A stretch of DNA of 64,000 nucleotides, taken from positions 40,413,435-40,477,434 of the forward strand of contig CM053325.1 of the NCBI GenBank assembly GCA_028583605.1, in the 5' to 3' direction. The number at the start of each line of letters is the position of its first letter. Within the stretch, counting starts at the first letter, position 1. Below, one piece after another: positions 1 to 12,405 of this stretch. Under the pieces are notes generated by a model. The model was not told where the DNA came from, searched no databases, and saw only the letters and a list, made by a program, of their open reading frames with translations. Source of the DNA: Dastarcus helophoroides (lineage: Eukaryota > Arthropoda > Insecta > Coleoptera > Bothrideridae). The translations under genes were made by a program, and so were the position numbers.

Positions 1-104
1 TAATAATTATTTGAAATTTATTACACATTACATTTACACTTTGCACCAACACACGAGAATTAGTAACCCAATGTAACAATTAATAGGCTTTTAAGCAAAT
101 TTTC

Positions 105-885
105 TCTAATGAACAGACCAATAGGTTTAAACATTTATTAGATTTGACGTTTGGAAACAAATACCGCTTTCGATCTTGTTAGATCTCGTCAGTTTGGTAT
201 ATCCAACTCGAATGCTAACAAATGTTCAGACAAGTAAGTACTAAAAAATTCACAGATATTAAGCATGTAACTCTTAGTACTACCACCTATTGGTCTAAGA
301 GAAACTATGGCCATCGCTAACAATGTCGTAGGCAAGTAGAATGCAATCTAGACTACAAATTCATGCAGCCCTCCAGGCTTGTATAGTGAATCATAGGTAG
401 CTGAACTACCAACAGTTGAAACACTGCCACCTAGCGAAGCGATTGCTCTCTAGGAAAAAGTTCCCAGAAGACAAGTATTCTAATGCACAGACCAATAGGT
501 TTGAACATTTATTAGATTCGAAGTTTGGAAACCAAATACCGGTTTCGATCTTGTTAGATCTCGTTAGTTTGGCATATCCAACTCGAATGCTAACAAATGT
601 TCCGACAAGTACTAAAAAATTCACAGACATCAAGCGTGTGACTCTTAGTACTACCACCTATTGGTCCACCTATTGGTTTCCAAACTTCGAATCTAATAAA
701 TGTTCAAATCTATTGGTCTATGCATTAGAATCCCTGTCTTCTGGGAACTTTTTCCTAGAGAGCAACCGCTTCGCTAGGTGGCAGTGTTTCAACTGCTGGT
801 AGTTCAGCTACCCATGATTCACTATACACGCCTGGAGGGCTGCATGAATTTGTAGTCTAGGTTACATTCTACTTGCATACGAAAT
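105..885. repeat. Repeat block: direct copies plus inverted arms
   Basis: Two related direct copies (about 105-293 and 482-665) share motifs such as GATCTTGTTAGATCTCGT and TTAGTACTACCACCTATTGG. Overlapping this, arms at about 328-545 and 667-885 are inverted copies of each other, sharing for instance CAACAGTTGAAACACTGCC on the left arm and its complement on the right. The open frames on both strands are mirror images produced by the inversion. The block looks like a rearranged foldback-type repeat; no transposase is encoded and the element is not one I recognise. Confidence 0.75.
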
Positions 886-1911
886 TTTCTTTAGTTTAAG
901 TATATCAACATAATTTTGACAAGTGGTAAGTCGTAACTTGATCGAATTAGAAAATTTATTTCAAGTATTTTAATGTGCGAAAATTTTCAAACGCGTTTTT
1001 ACCAAAAAGGGTGCATTGTATCAACTTTAAAGAAGTACGGATTTTTTACGCAAAATTGATTATTCTATAATAATTTTTAGTCAAACGTATCAGAATAGCA
1101 CCAGCAAAAAAGATGGGACAAAAATTAAATACAAAAAACTGCCGACAGCGCTCTATACAATGTGCGGCACTATTTAATCCTTTGTAATGCTTATAATTAT
1201 CTAAACCATAACTGTACCAAATTTCAACACGATTGAACGTTTCGTTTCTGAATTATATCCTTAACAAACAAAAATTCTTTGAAGCTCTGTAACTTTTGGA
1301 CTAAACCAAGTTTGTCTAAATCGGTTTTAATTGATCACAGAAAGCTGTATTTAAACTGGGTCCCATTACTTTCCGGACATCCTGTATATCTGAAAGTTGT
1401 AGCAGCAACCCTTATAATGCTTATATCACGTGGAACATAATTTAAATCTGCAAAAGATAAGCCAAAAATTATAAAGTTTTCCATCTAAGATAACAAAGTT
1501 ATCGACTATTGGAATTTAGCAACAGGTATATTTATGAATTTAACACTAGGTATAATGTTTTTGAATTTATGAAAGGTGCGCAAGGAAGTCTCATATGTGT
1601 TCTACTTACATGCCAAATATGAAACTAACATCTGGTTTATAGAGAAACGTACAAAGAATTTTATGGAGGCTTTGCATTAGTCAAATTTTTTATGTAAATG
1701 TTGTTATCTCAAACATTATAAATTTTAGGAACAGTGTTTGTTTTATTCAAAGTAGGTTTAAAATATCAAACGAAATTTAAAAACGAAGTTGATGTCAACT
1801 TCAGATAAAATGGGAAGTATTGGCCTCAATAACTTTGCTGAGTTACCAAAGTTTCAAAATTTTTGAATAAGTACTTTGCCAGATATCGATGGCGGGCGAT
1901 TCCCGGTGGCG

Positions 1912-4057
1912 TATTGGATTTGCCTCTAGACTACAGAACTGGGCAAGATACAAGCGTTCTAATTGGTCGGTTCTGACATCATAATCGTGTGTTTGGCAAT
2001 TTTGTATGCAAGCGCATTCGCAGTACAATACAATTGACAGTTGAGACAACACATTACTATTGATATACGTATTATTAATAATATTTTAGTTTTGTTATTG
2101 ATTGATGTGTGTGATTGTAGTTGTTTAGACCGTAATTATTTGGATGTCGGGCCCAACTTTCGGATTGTTAGTTTAAATAACTGTTACTGAAAGACATTTT
2201 AAATAGGGCTTAGTAAACTTTTCGTTTGTTAAATGCCAGATTTAAGAAACTAACGCATATTAATGCACAATTTGAAAGAAGTGTGTGATTTACAATTAAT
2301 ATACCCAACAGTGGATTGTGTGTATTTATATTATACAATAAAAAAATATGTGATTTCCAACTAATTTTAAGTTGAAAGAAATTGCAATTTCTGAACAATC
2401 TTTTCAAATTCGTCTAGGCATAAATTTGAAAAATGATGCGAAGTTGTGGCTGCAAGAATACAGTGAAATTACTAACACGAATTGGATTATTAAAAGTGGT
2501 CTTTACAATCCTCGTACGTTTTTATTTTAATTATTGTTCAAGTGAAAACTTTTTTAGGTGCATCGAGCTATTTTTGATAGGGAAAAAATAATGGTTTGCG
2601 TTACCATAAGGCTAATTCTCGTAGGCAACACGTTCCGTTCTTTACAGTTTATTTTCGAGTTTGCTAACCCTCCCCCTTTTTTAGCTTTATTTGTGACAAA
2701 CTCAAAAAATTAAAAAGCTGCATTGATTTAATTCTTTTATAAAATAAATTTACATCATTTTATTCATTTTTCTGCGGTATAAATAACATTTTTCATTTAC
2801 CCTTAGCCACACCAAAGGAAAAAAAGCAATATTAAAAAACCATACCAGAAGTTTTATGATACAGACGCATATATGAAAAAAATTAAAATGCCACTATTTT
2901 ATAGTGATATTAAAGCTTCAATTTCTTCCAATAAGATAACTACTACACAACGTAGTTGTCAAAACTGCAATATATTGGATTTGCCTCTGGACTGCAGAAC
3001 CGGGCCAGAAACAAGCGTTCCAATTGGTAGGTTTTGACGTCATGATTGAGTTTTTAATTTACGCCCATTTATTACATATTCTCGACCGTACCTAATTCCT
3101 AGTTGAATGCAAATATTGCAGTTTTGATAACTGCGTTGTGTAGCAGTTATCTTATTGGAAGAAATTGTAGCTTCAATATCACTTTATAAAATAGTGGTAT
3201 GATGGGCATGCATCATAAAACTTCTGGAGTGGTTTTTAACATTGCTTTTTTCCCTAGGTGCGGCAAAGGGTAAATGAAAAATGTTATTTATTCGGCAGAA
3301 AAAAAATATAAATTCCATTTATAAAAAATTAAATCAATACCGCTTTTTAATATTTTTAATTTGTCAAAAATAAAGCTACAAAAAGGGGATATCCATTTAG
3401 AAAACTAACTCTGTAAATAAACTGGAAACATCAGAACGTGTCGCCTACAAGAATTAGCGTAATGGTAACGCAAACCATTAGTTTTTCCCCCATCAAAAGT
3501 CGCTCAAAGCACCTAAAGAAGTTTTCACTTCAACTATAAAATAAAAACGTATGAGGATTGTAAAGAACACTTTTAATAATCCAATTCGTGTTAGTAATTT
3601 CGCTATATTCCTGCAGCCACCACTTTGCATCATTTTTTTTATTGTATAATATACACACAATCCACTGTTACGTATATTAATTTGTAAATCACACACTTCT
3701 TTTAAATTATGCATTAATATGCGTTAGTTTTTTGAATCCGGCACATTTAACAAACGAAAAGTCCTATTTAAAATGTTTTCCAATAATAACTATTTAAACT
3801 AACAATCCGAAAGTTGAGTCCGACATGCAAATAATTACTACCTAAACAAATACCAAACATCAACAACAAAACTAAAATATTATTAATAAAATAATACTTA
3901 CATCAATAGTAATGTGTTGTCTCAACTCTCAATTGTATTTTACTGCAACGCGTTGGCTTATATAGGAAATTGTCAAACATATAATCATGATGTCAGAACC
4001 AACCAATTGGAACGCTTATATCTTGCCCGGTTCTGTAAACCAGAGGCAAATCCAATA
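1912..4057. repeat. 2.1-kb palindromic (foldback) element
   Basis: The left arm (1912-2973) and right arm (about 3112-4057) are diverged inverted copies roughly 1 kb long. Examples are AACTTTCGGATTGTTAGTTT at 2156 and its complement near 3795, and the poly-T tract near 2520 against 3540. Small indels separate the arms. The roughly 137-bp spacer carries a third copy of the outermost motif (ATTGGATTTGCCTCTGGAC near 2974), oriented like the left end. No transposase frame is present; the short frames at 2210-2407 and 3493-3714 are mirror images. A foldback transposon or composite of two inverted copies are both possible. Confidence 0.85.
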
Positions 4058-6201
4058 GGCTTTCCGGTGGGATATGTTCTAAGCAATATGTTATTTTTAC
4101 AACGTTGCCAAACTACCCGGGTTCCACAAATTATAAAAAAGTTTCGATTAGAGAGGATGTTTTGTATTCCCTAAGAACACGACAACTTTGTTTTTTAAAA
4201 TTAAAATCTATATATTTTATGTTTTTTTTTTTCAATTCTACTCATCGTTTTAGTGAAAGTTCTATTAGCCTTTTTTAAATATATACCTATTATTTTGTGA
4301 GATATTTTGATTTTTTGTAGAAAATAAATTTTTTTCATCTTTCAGCGAAATTTTATTATTTTTCACACTTCAAAATATAAAGCTTTGCCAACTTCAAACG
4401 AAAAAAACGAACTTTTTTAAATAGAACACCCTATATTTTATTATACCATTGGAAGCACCAAAGAAAGGTGCACTGATTTTTTTTTAACTTTACCCATAGC
4501 TAAAGTTAATAGTTTATTGGAAAATTTTGATTTTGTGAAAAATTTGGTTTTTGTCGGGAAATACTGGGATTATGGTCTTTATAATTATGACAAATGTGTG
4601 GATTTGTTCGACCTGCATTACAAATCGTAAACTGTATCCTTTAAAAGTACTTAACAAAAAATTGGATATAAACGAAATTCCTCTGCCAGAGGCAAAATGA
4701 CAAAATTGCTGTATCTTTTGAAAACTTTTTTATGTTAATATCTGTTGATAAGGGATGTGATAAGGGTGAAACCTATTCTTATATAAGGATTTTATAACTA
4801 AGTTCTTTGAAATTTTAAAATTAACAATAATTTTTCTTTCACTTTAAGGTGAATTTTGAATAATGTTTGCAACAATACTAATTTAACTAATGTAATAATA
4901 ATAAATATTCTTCTGTAATATCTTAATTTTCATGTTAAAAAACTGCCAAGACGGGAAAATTTTTGTAATTACGATGATTTACCTTGTGGATGGGTAAAAC
5001 TAATAATCAATTATTACGACATTCACTTGTCGTATAAAGTGGAGTAAATTGTTCTTTAGTATAATTTATGTTGTATAGTTTTATTAAACCTAAAGTTTAA
5101 ACAAAAACATTATTGATTGTTATAAAAAAAAAATACTCACAACGTTTGTAATACCAAGTAAGCCATAGAAAAAGTTAATTTCCAAAAAGCCCAAAATTTT
5201 CAAGAAACTATTAAGTTTAGCTGTAATAAATGCTTAGGAATGTCAATGTACCTCCGTTGATGTTTCCTATGGTTTAATAAAATATAGGGAATTCTATTAA
5301 AAAAATGAGTTTTTGTCCTTCGAAATTATTTCAATTTAATTTTAATTTTGAACACCTGTGTAACAGTTTTAAATTATTCCAGGTGTTTCTGAATAGCCTA
5401 AAATTACGACTAATTACTGTAAAAATAAAAACAGAGCTTTGACCTTTTAAGATTCAAAAATATTAAATATTTGCTAAATAATGAAAAAAAAAAAATCCAA
5501 AAAGAATCAAAGTATCTTGGAAAGTACTAGGTTTAGGTATAGAAAAAACTGGTACAAAACCTACTAAAATTGTTAGTCGGATTAAAAAAAAACAAAATAT
5601 ATAGGCTGCAATTTAAAAAAGAAGTCACCATCTGCCTAGAGAATGCAGAACCACCTGTATAATAAAAGCTAATTTTAAATTGTAGAGCTAGTGCACCTTG
5701 GCAACGTTGCAAAAAATGACAATGATGGTTTTCTTCTTAAAGGAGATATCGGACCTCTTCTTACTAGTGGGACGCATTGTATTAATAAAAAGATATAGAA
5801 AATTAGTGCCAAATTTTAGCTAAAATTTTTTTTCGGGTTTTTGCCAATTAGAAATCGTAAAGAATGGGTAAGAAAATATATATTTTGTAACAGTCATCAC
5901 CATTAAATTTCTCTTAACTTTTATAGTTAGGAAGACATGTGTTTAGCATGGAATATTAAAACATTGCTTAATGAATTATTATAGCCGTTGCAGCTTAAAA
6001 TATAGCTGCAAAACACTTTTAATGTAATGTTCTTTTTAAATAAGAATAATATCCCTATCTAAACACTAAAGGTTCAGCGGCGCTTCCCAAAAGTAACGGA
6101 TAAATTCTACAGGATGGTCTGCGTTCTATGCAGGAATCTTTAAGGAACAATATATTGATATTTGCAACCCCTACTTCGTGAAATTCCTTAATATTCATAA
6201 C

Positions 6202-6812
6202 AATTAAACTTGAATAACGATTAAAAAGCAATTTATATTAAAAATTCCACAATGTTTCGGTAAATATTTGCTAACACCGGACCAGGTTTCGCATTACTGC
6301 ATCATCAGCGGTTATATTAGCAATTTGTTTAGCCGTTGTTATGTAACAAGATCCATGGATTAGGCACAGCAAACATCTTGCTACCTTCAGGAATAAACAT
6401 CCAGAGAAACCAGATTGTGCAAAGCATCTATTAGAAACACAACATAAACTTATATGCGCGAACACGGTAAAAATATTACATATTTGTAATAAAACTAAAA
6501 AAACTCAATTTCTTGGAAACCATAGAAATTCACAAATATTTATCATTTAGTCAATTTACACTTATGAACGAGCAGCTTGATCTACTGAACATACCTCTAA
6601 TTGAAGTTTTGGACGAGAATTCGGATTAGATGGAATATTCGTAGGAGTCAGTGATCCATGGAGTTTGTTAGCATAACAACGACTAAACAAATTACTAATA
6701 TGACCGCCGATGATACCGTAATGCGAAACCCTGCCCGGTGTTAGCAAAAATTTATCGAAACATTGTGGAATTTTTAATATATGTTGCTTTTTAATCGTTA
6801 ATAAAGTTTAAT
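6202..6812. mobile_element. Foldback MITE with ~150-bp terminal inverted repeats
   Basis: Arms at 6202-6361 and about 6650-6812 are inverted copies (ACGATTAAAAAGCAA at the outer part, TTGCTAACACCGG inside, CCATGGA at the inner edge). The roughly 290-bp centre is non-coding. A diverged piece of the same centre recurs at 25640-25860. A 13-bp direct repeat GGAACAATATATT sits outside both arms (6144-6156 and 6818-6830), too far out on the left to be a simple target duplication. Short frames on the minus strand are arm mirror images. Confidence 0.8.
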
Positions 6813-8104
6813 AGTTAGGAACAATATATTATCAAAAAATAATGAGTCTGTTATAAAAATAATGCCTCTTAAACTAAACATTTTTAGATTCCCGGCTTTG
6901 AGTGTTCATTTTTAAAGGGTTTTATTTTATATCTCTTAAACGAACAATAATATTACAAAATATTTGGAGACTTAAATATCTCGTAGGGGGCTAGTATTTG
7001 CCGATTGCAAATAATTACGAATATTACCAGTGGCGCCGATATGGAATATACTAACCCCTTTTCCTATCAAAACCTCTACGCCACTAGTTCCAGACACCAT
7101 TTCTATGATTTTTTTTAACTTTATGTAATTTCGCACAAAAGGATCCTTCTATATTTTTCCATAAAATGCACAGTTAGTAGCAAAAATGTTAATATTTTGA
7201 TGCGATATTTTATTCAAAACCATTTTTCAAAATATGAAATTAACTAATAACAAAAATCTAACAATTAAAATAGTAGAACTTAAAACTTCTGCAAAACTAA
7301 CTAAATGAGGCAAAATTACTAGTACTTTTATTTGTATTTGACAGATAATGATTTGTTGTAGTCAAGTCATACTTGCTCAGTCGCTTTTAAGAGAACACTT
7401 GTGTGGTAGTCTATTTTAACATCCCTATAGTAAAGTTAACAGTCGATGATGCTTTTTTATTATAAATATTGGTTTTATTGTTATGATTGTAATATTTTTT
7501 TGGTCTTCTAAAAAATTATGCCTACCGGAATTAGGTAGCAATTTAATAAACAATTTTTAACGGTGTATAAATGATTGCCAACCCTAATAAAAAACAAAAT
7601 ATGGGGCAAGATAATTTATTTACTTTGTTAACGGCATATTTAGAAAACCATGGAGAATAATAATGTAAAGGTATAAGCTTTTTTATTCTTTCTAACTGTT
7701 TTTTTTTTTTCATTTTAAACATTAATATCCTTATATGCTATTAATTTAAAAATCGTGCATTTTACAAAAAATAACAAGGGGGGATTTTTGGGCAAAATAT
7801 TTCACAAAATCCAAAACAAATCATGGAACTAATGTCTAGGACCAGTGCTGTGAAAGTTCTAATAAAGAAAAGGGTCAGTATGTCCAGATCTGCGTCGCCG
7901 AAAATGTTTTTTAGTATTATTGTTTCTTTGAGGGTTATAAAATCAATTTTTTTAAAAAATAAAGAGCTTAACCCCCTGTACCTCAAAAATAATATGTTTA
8001 AAAGGCATTGTTTATACAACAAAATCAAATCATTTTTTGATAATCTACTGTTCCTTAAAGCTTCCGCCATAGAAAGCGGACTACCCTGTATAAAACCTCA
8101 AAGA

Positions 8105-8895
8105 AACATATTTTAGAAACATGCTCAAAGCCGTCTATTTTTATTCTTAAACTGCCATTTTGACATTTTATTTTCATCCCCTCATTCTTCTATAAGTAAG
8201 GGCAAGCAACCCCAACTTAAAAAAAAATTAAATCGGTTGATAAGTAACGAAGATATTCGCCAAACTAAATTTAATTAAATGCCAATTTTCGAGCGGGCAT
8301 TGTTGAAGTGGACATAGCAATGAGTGGTTTAAATAAATGAATTTTGTCTTTCTCATTATGTCCTCTAATACTGTAGCAAATTTTGATAACTTGAGAGACC
8401 GAGCAATTTAAAAATCAATTTTTAATAAATAAAATTGCCAATGAAATCATATATTCAAATTATTGTCCGTTAAAGGTGAGGCAATATCTTAATCTAGGCA
8501 CTAGGGCTTGTTGAATATTGTTACAATTTGTGAGATAACAGAGAGTCATTTTCTCAATATTTTCACAAAATTAGATAATGGAGTTAAAACGGGCGATCTA
8601 GGAGCCCAAACTACCAAATTATGTTTGGCAGAACTACAAACAAGTTTGAATTGTTTAAACTACTCATTGCCGTAGTCACGCTAACAACATCTGCTCGAAT
8701 ATTGACACCTTCAATTTAAATATTTTTTTGAAAGTCTTCGTTATTTTTTAACCGATTATAAAAACTATCTATCAATAGAGGTATAAGTTGCTATTCTTAG
8801 TGATGAAGGGGTGGGGGTTTAAAGAGAACATGTTTAAGTGGCAATTGAGAAATGAAAATCGACCTATTCGACCATTTTTCTGAAATATATTTCTT
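8105..8895. mobile_element. Long-TIR non-coding element
   Basis: The region 8140-8345 pairs as an inverted copy with 8660-8890: AATCGGTTGATAAGTAACGAAG on the left is matched on the right by the complement of CTTCGTTATTTTTTAACCGATT, followed by further matching stretches such as GCAATGAGTGGTTTAAA. Arms are roughly 200-230 bp with clear divergence. There is no coding sequence. Exact ends and target duplication are not resolved. Confidence 0.65.
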
Positions 8896-9154
8896 AACAA
8901 TTTTATAGAATTTATCCCCTACCTTTAGGAAGTACTTTATGTCTAATATTGTTCCAAATACGTGGCATTTTTGATATTTTTTGGATCTACTATTAAAATA
9001 TTTTTCTTGTTATGAAAAACGCAGAAGTAAAAGGTAGGATCTGGATTTTTAAAGAGAGCAAACGGCGAAGGAAAAGCAAAGCAAAAGGATTAGAATTAAC
9101 ATAACTTAGCAAAGAAGCGAATGTCTAAAACTGAAGTATGTTACAAACTGTTAC

Positions 9155-9454
9155 CTTAATTACGTCTTTAAGCTGAAATATTGAGCGATCTTCTGATATC
9201 CGTCGAACTTTACATATAAGGGTGCAAGTTTTGAAGAGAAATAAATATCGCTCTTTGGATGTGTTTCCAAATGTAACAGTAAATAAATCGTGTGCTAGCA
9301 GGCGACCAAGTTTATGGATATTGCCCCGATATCCTTCAATGCTGTTTGTAAATTTATCGTCTTGAGCTCGGTTAGGGACAGTTAGCATCAAATCTAGAGC
9401 CTTTTGGAGATCTTTAGTGTCCTCTCCAAGACAAGTAGTATATCTGACCAACTC
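9155..9454 (-). CDS. unc-89: Unc-89 exon G: end of DH domain and most of PH domain
   Basis: The exon is 300 nt, 100 codons, phase 0 at both ends; acceptor TTTTAG|GAG, donor AAG|GTAACAG. It starts ELVRYTTCLGEDTKDLQKAL, the last DH helix following the conserved region in exon F. From about residue 47 the PH domain begins: GNIHKLGRLLAHDLFTV, then RYLFLFKT and CKVRRISEDRS, ending FQLKDVIK in a core strand. The KVRRISEDRS stretch is what I recognise as Unc-89 type. In DH-PH proteins the PH domain supports exchange activity and membrane or partner contact. The last strands and C-terminal PH helix must be in a further exon that I did not find. Confidence 0.9.
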
Positions 9455-10354
9455 CTAAAACGAAAAAAAATAAAGAGATTAGTAAACAACAAAAAAAAAA
9501 CATAATTTACTTTTAATGTGAATATATTTTTATTGCTGTTAATAATAAACATATGAACAATGCGTCCAAAAAGTAATGCATAATTTTCAGAAATAAAGGG
9601 TAAACATAATAGTGTAGAGACCGACCGAAACTAAATTTTTGGCCTAAACCGAAGTTAAATTTTGGTTTCTACTTTGGTTTCGGCCGGAATCGAAACCAAT
9701 ACTTTTAAAAAAAATTGTACTGTTTTTAGTGCTTCTTAGTTCCACTGCCATTTTTTAAATGTAAAACAAGGTGTTAATCACAAGAATAACTAAGAACAAA
9801 TGACAAATACAGCGAGTACGCGCCGCTACTTCCGCGCAACTTGTATTAACATGATTCGATGCAAGCTGACACGGGTTATCGTTCTCCAAATGCGATAGAA
9901 ATTTATTTCCAAATGTTTTAAGCACAAATGAAAAAACTAAGACCTATGCGTTAAGAAATAAAAACTTTAAAAAATAAGTGACACCCTCGTGCACATCCTA
10001 AAATTATTTTTTATTATACATGATGAACATATACCGAGTAGTGCACTAAAGTTGCCTTTTTTTAAATAGAACATTCTACATATTGTTACATATTTAAATC
10101 TTCTATAAAATGCTGATTAAAATAATGCCAAATAATAGGAATCTGCGATTAACAGTTTTCGAGATATTTAGAAAAACCCTGAAACCATAAAAAATAAAAT
10201 GCATTTCTTTGCATTTCCGTGGGAGTTTTATATTTTTTTCTACAAATTTAATGCCTCATTTTAGGACAATTTGGATCATTAGTGTTTCTTTATGAAAATT
10301 TATGTTAATGGGTAAGTTAGGTTTATATGTTTTTGGGATATAACTATTTTTATA

Positions 10355-11405
10355 ATTAAAAAACTCATCCTTCAAAATAAGTAAATATAGTTTTTAAAAT
10401 TAAATAACTGTTTTAACCGAAAATGGTTTGTCAGACGAAAAAAATTCAAGAAAGCATTTTTACCAAGAAATAAAGGTTGTTTATAAAATTGGTATTTAAT
10501 TTGTAACAAAACAGTGACGCACCAGTTTTTTCGTTAGGACTATTCAAAGACAAATTAGCATGAACACCACTAATGGAAGAAAAACAAATATTTTTCTAAC
10601 AAAAAATGAGTCTTTAATCTTAGTAAGCAAGTACCAAAATTTGAAAAAAATTATTTCGACTGTTTTTATAGTATTAAAGAAAAAACCAAATTTATTTCTA
10701 ATTTTCAACTGTAACTTAAAAATAAAGCGGTTCCAAACCTATATTGATATAAACTTTTTTTTTAAATCACTCGAAGATTAAGCTCCTTAAATACGAGCAT
10801 CTTATTTTGGAACACCCGGATTATTGCTATTATAATTATTTTTAATAAAGATCACAATTTTTTAATAAGTATTTTTTTACAAAAACTATTAGGTAAACAT
10901 TCCATATATTTTTGTTTAATTTCACTCACAGTAGGTCAAAACCCTTAGACAATCCACTAATGGAAAATATGCGTAAGCATTTATGTATCCTGAAGACAGA
11001 GTAGAATTATTTCAGCCGTAAAAATATTTAAATTATAAATGTTAAAAGTGAAGTAGTAGTATGCAGCGTAAAGCCCTGCGCATAATTATACTAATTGAAA
11101 TGATATCAGGCCAGCTTCTATGAGAAAAACACAAGAAGATGACAACTTGGCTGTCGAAAAGCGTAAGAGCACTTTTTGCTGGAAAAATATGTGTTCATGC
11201 TAATTTGTCTTTGAATATTCCTAACGAAAAAATTGGTGCGTCACTGCTTTCTTACAAATTAAATACCAATTTTATAAACAACCTTTATTTCTTGGTAAAA
11301 ATGCTTCCTTGAATTTTTTTCGTCTGACGAACCATTTTCGGTTAAAACAGTTATTTAACTTCAAAAACTATATTTACTTATTTTGTAGGATGGGTTTTTT
11401 AATCT
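10355..11405. mobile_element. 1.05-kb element with ~215-bp inverted repeats
   Basis: Arms at about 10355-10575 and 11195-11405 are inverted copies. The left has AAATAAAGGTTGTTTATAAA, AGTGACGCACCAG and GACAAATTAGCATGAACAC, all found complemented on the right in reverse order (for example GTTCATGCTAATTTGTC at 11193). The 620-bp middle is non-coding. This is the architecture of a long-TIR MITE or foldback; no superfamily mark was recognised. Confidence 0.8.
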
Positions 11406-11535
11406 TTCTTGGTTTCAGGGGACAAGTTTTGTATTTGAATTTTTGAAGATAACCAAGGATCAGTCCATTTCACCAAAAAAACAAGCATTTTTTTTCTAGG
11501 ATATATTCCCGATTGCAAATTTTCACCCTAAATAT

Positions 11536-12405
11536 TTATACGGGGTATTTAAAAAAGCTGGTATAAAACATAAGGAGGTGAAAGTAGAGCTAAAATTAAT
11601 AAAAATAGATTTATAAACATAGGTCCTACTTTACTGAGATATAGACCTCTAAAAGGGTTATATTATTGGTGTTAGATGTTAGCAACTATTATTGTTAGCA
11701 ACTGTCAGGTAGTTGTCAATCAGTTATAATTTTCATTTAGATTTACTCGGTTGTAAAAAACTATGATGAACATTAAAGTTCTTAAATGTAACGTTTTGTG
11801 AAAAAACCACGCCTAAGAAAGATTTATCGAACAGCTAGTTCAAACTGCTTGTAATAATTAGACTGTTTTTTAAATAAATTTATGATTAAGGTAATAAAAT
11901 AAAATTGGCAAATAATAATTATGTGTTACATGTCTTTATTATTTATAAATTTAATCAAAATTCGTTACAAATAAGGGTAGTTTTCTAGTTACCCTTAACA
12001 TAAATTTGTAGATATGTTTTGCGCCTTTGAATTATCAAGCAAATAATATTATTATTATTATTCAATGAAATAGACTATTTTAAAAGAAAAAGATCTCAAC
12101 GTTTCTCTTCGAATTTAGTATTTCAGTTAGATTTTTTTTTTAAACGATGTATGGTTCAGAACTGTAAACAAACGATTTTGCTTTAATTCGTGGTATTTAA
12201 AGAACCTTACCGTATAACTATTACCCAAAAGTTTCATTTTATTATCTTAATTATAAAAAAAATTAATCAAAAAATATCCAAATATTACAATTCCTTTTAG
12301 AGGGCTATATCTCAGTAGGACCTATGTTTATTTAATTTTTTTTTAAATTTAGCTCTACTTTTATCTTCTTATATTTTGTACCAATTTTTCAAAACACCCT
12401 ATACA
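11536..12405. mobile_element. 0.87-kb MITE with ~110-bp inverted repeats
   Basis: Left arm 11536-11655 and right arm about 12298-12405 pair as inverted copies: ATAGGTCCTACTTTACTGAG against CTCAGTAGGACCTATGTTTA, and AAAGTAGAGCTAAA against TTTAGCTCTACTTTT. Ends read roughly TATACGGGGTATTT and TATAGGGTGTTTT. The middle is AT-rich and non-coding. Confidence 0.75.

Larger units (their letters stand above)
1..9154. other. Intron or sequence downstream of exon G; repeat-filled
   Basis: This lies 3' of the last exon seen and is probably intron, because the exon G donor (AAG|GTAACAG) opens here. The PH domain is incomplete at that donor, so a further exon must follow. I searched the minus strand for the missing PH end and an Ig domain and found neither, so it is probably outside the window. 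Besides the repeats listed separately, 4058-6201 and 6813-8104 are plain AT-rich sequence with homopolymer runs and no coding potential I can defend. A fragment at 7960-8100 ends in CCCTGTATA, a mark of transposon ends seen elsewhere here. Confidence 0.55.

Noticed and set aside
406..802. Overlapping open frames on both strands
   Set aside because: They are mirror images created by the inverted repeat at 328-885; no domain and no codon bias.
2210..3714. Small minus-strand frames in the palindrome arms
   Set aside because: They lie in diverged palindrome arms and share no conserved reading frame; protein-coding constraint is absent.
1..9154. Search for the remaining PH exon and Ig exons
   Set aside because: No minus-strand segment with a suitable acceptor, phase 0 entry and PH-like or Ig-like residues was found by eye; a profile search could overturn this.
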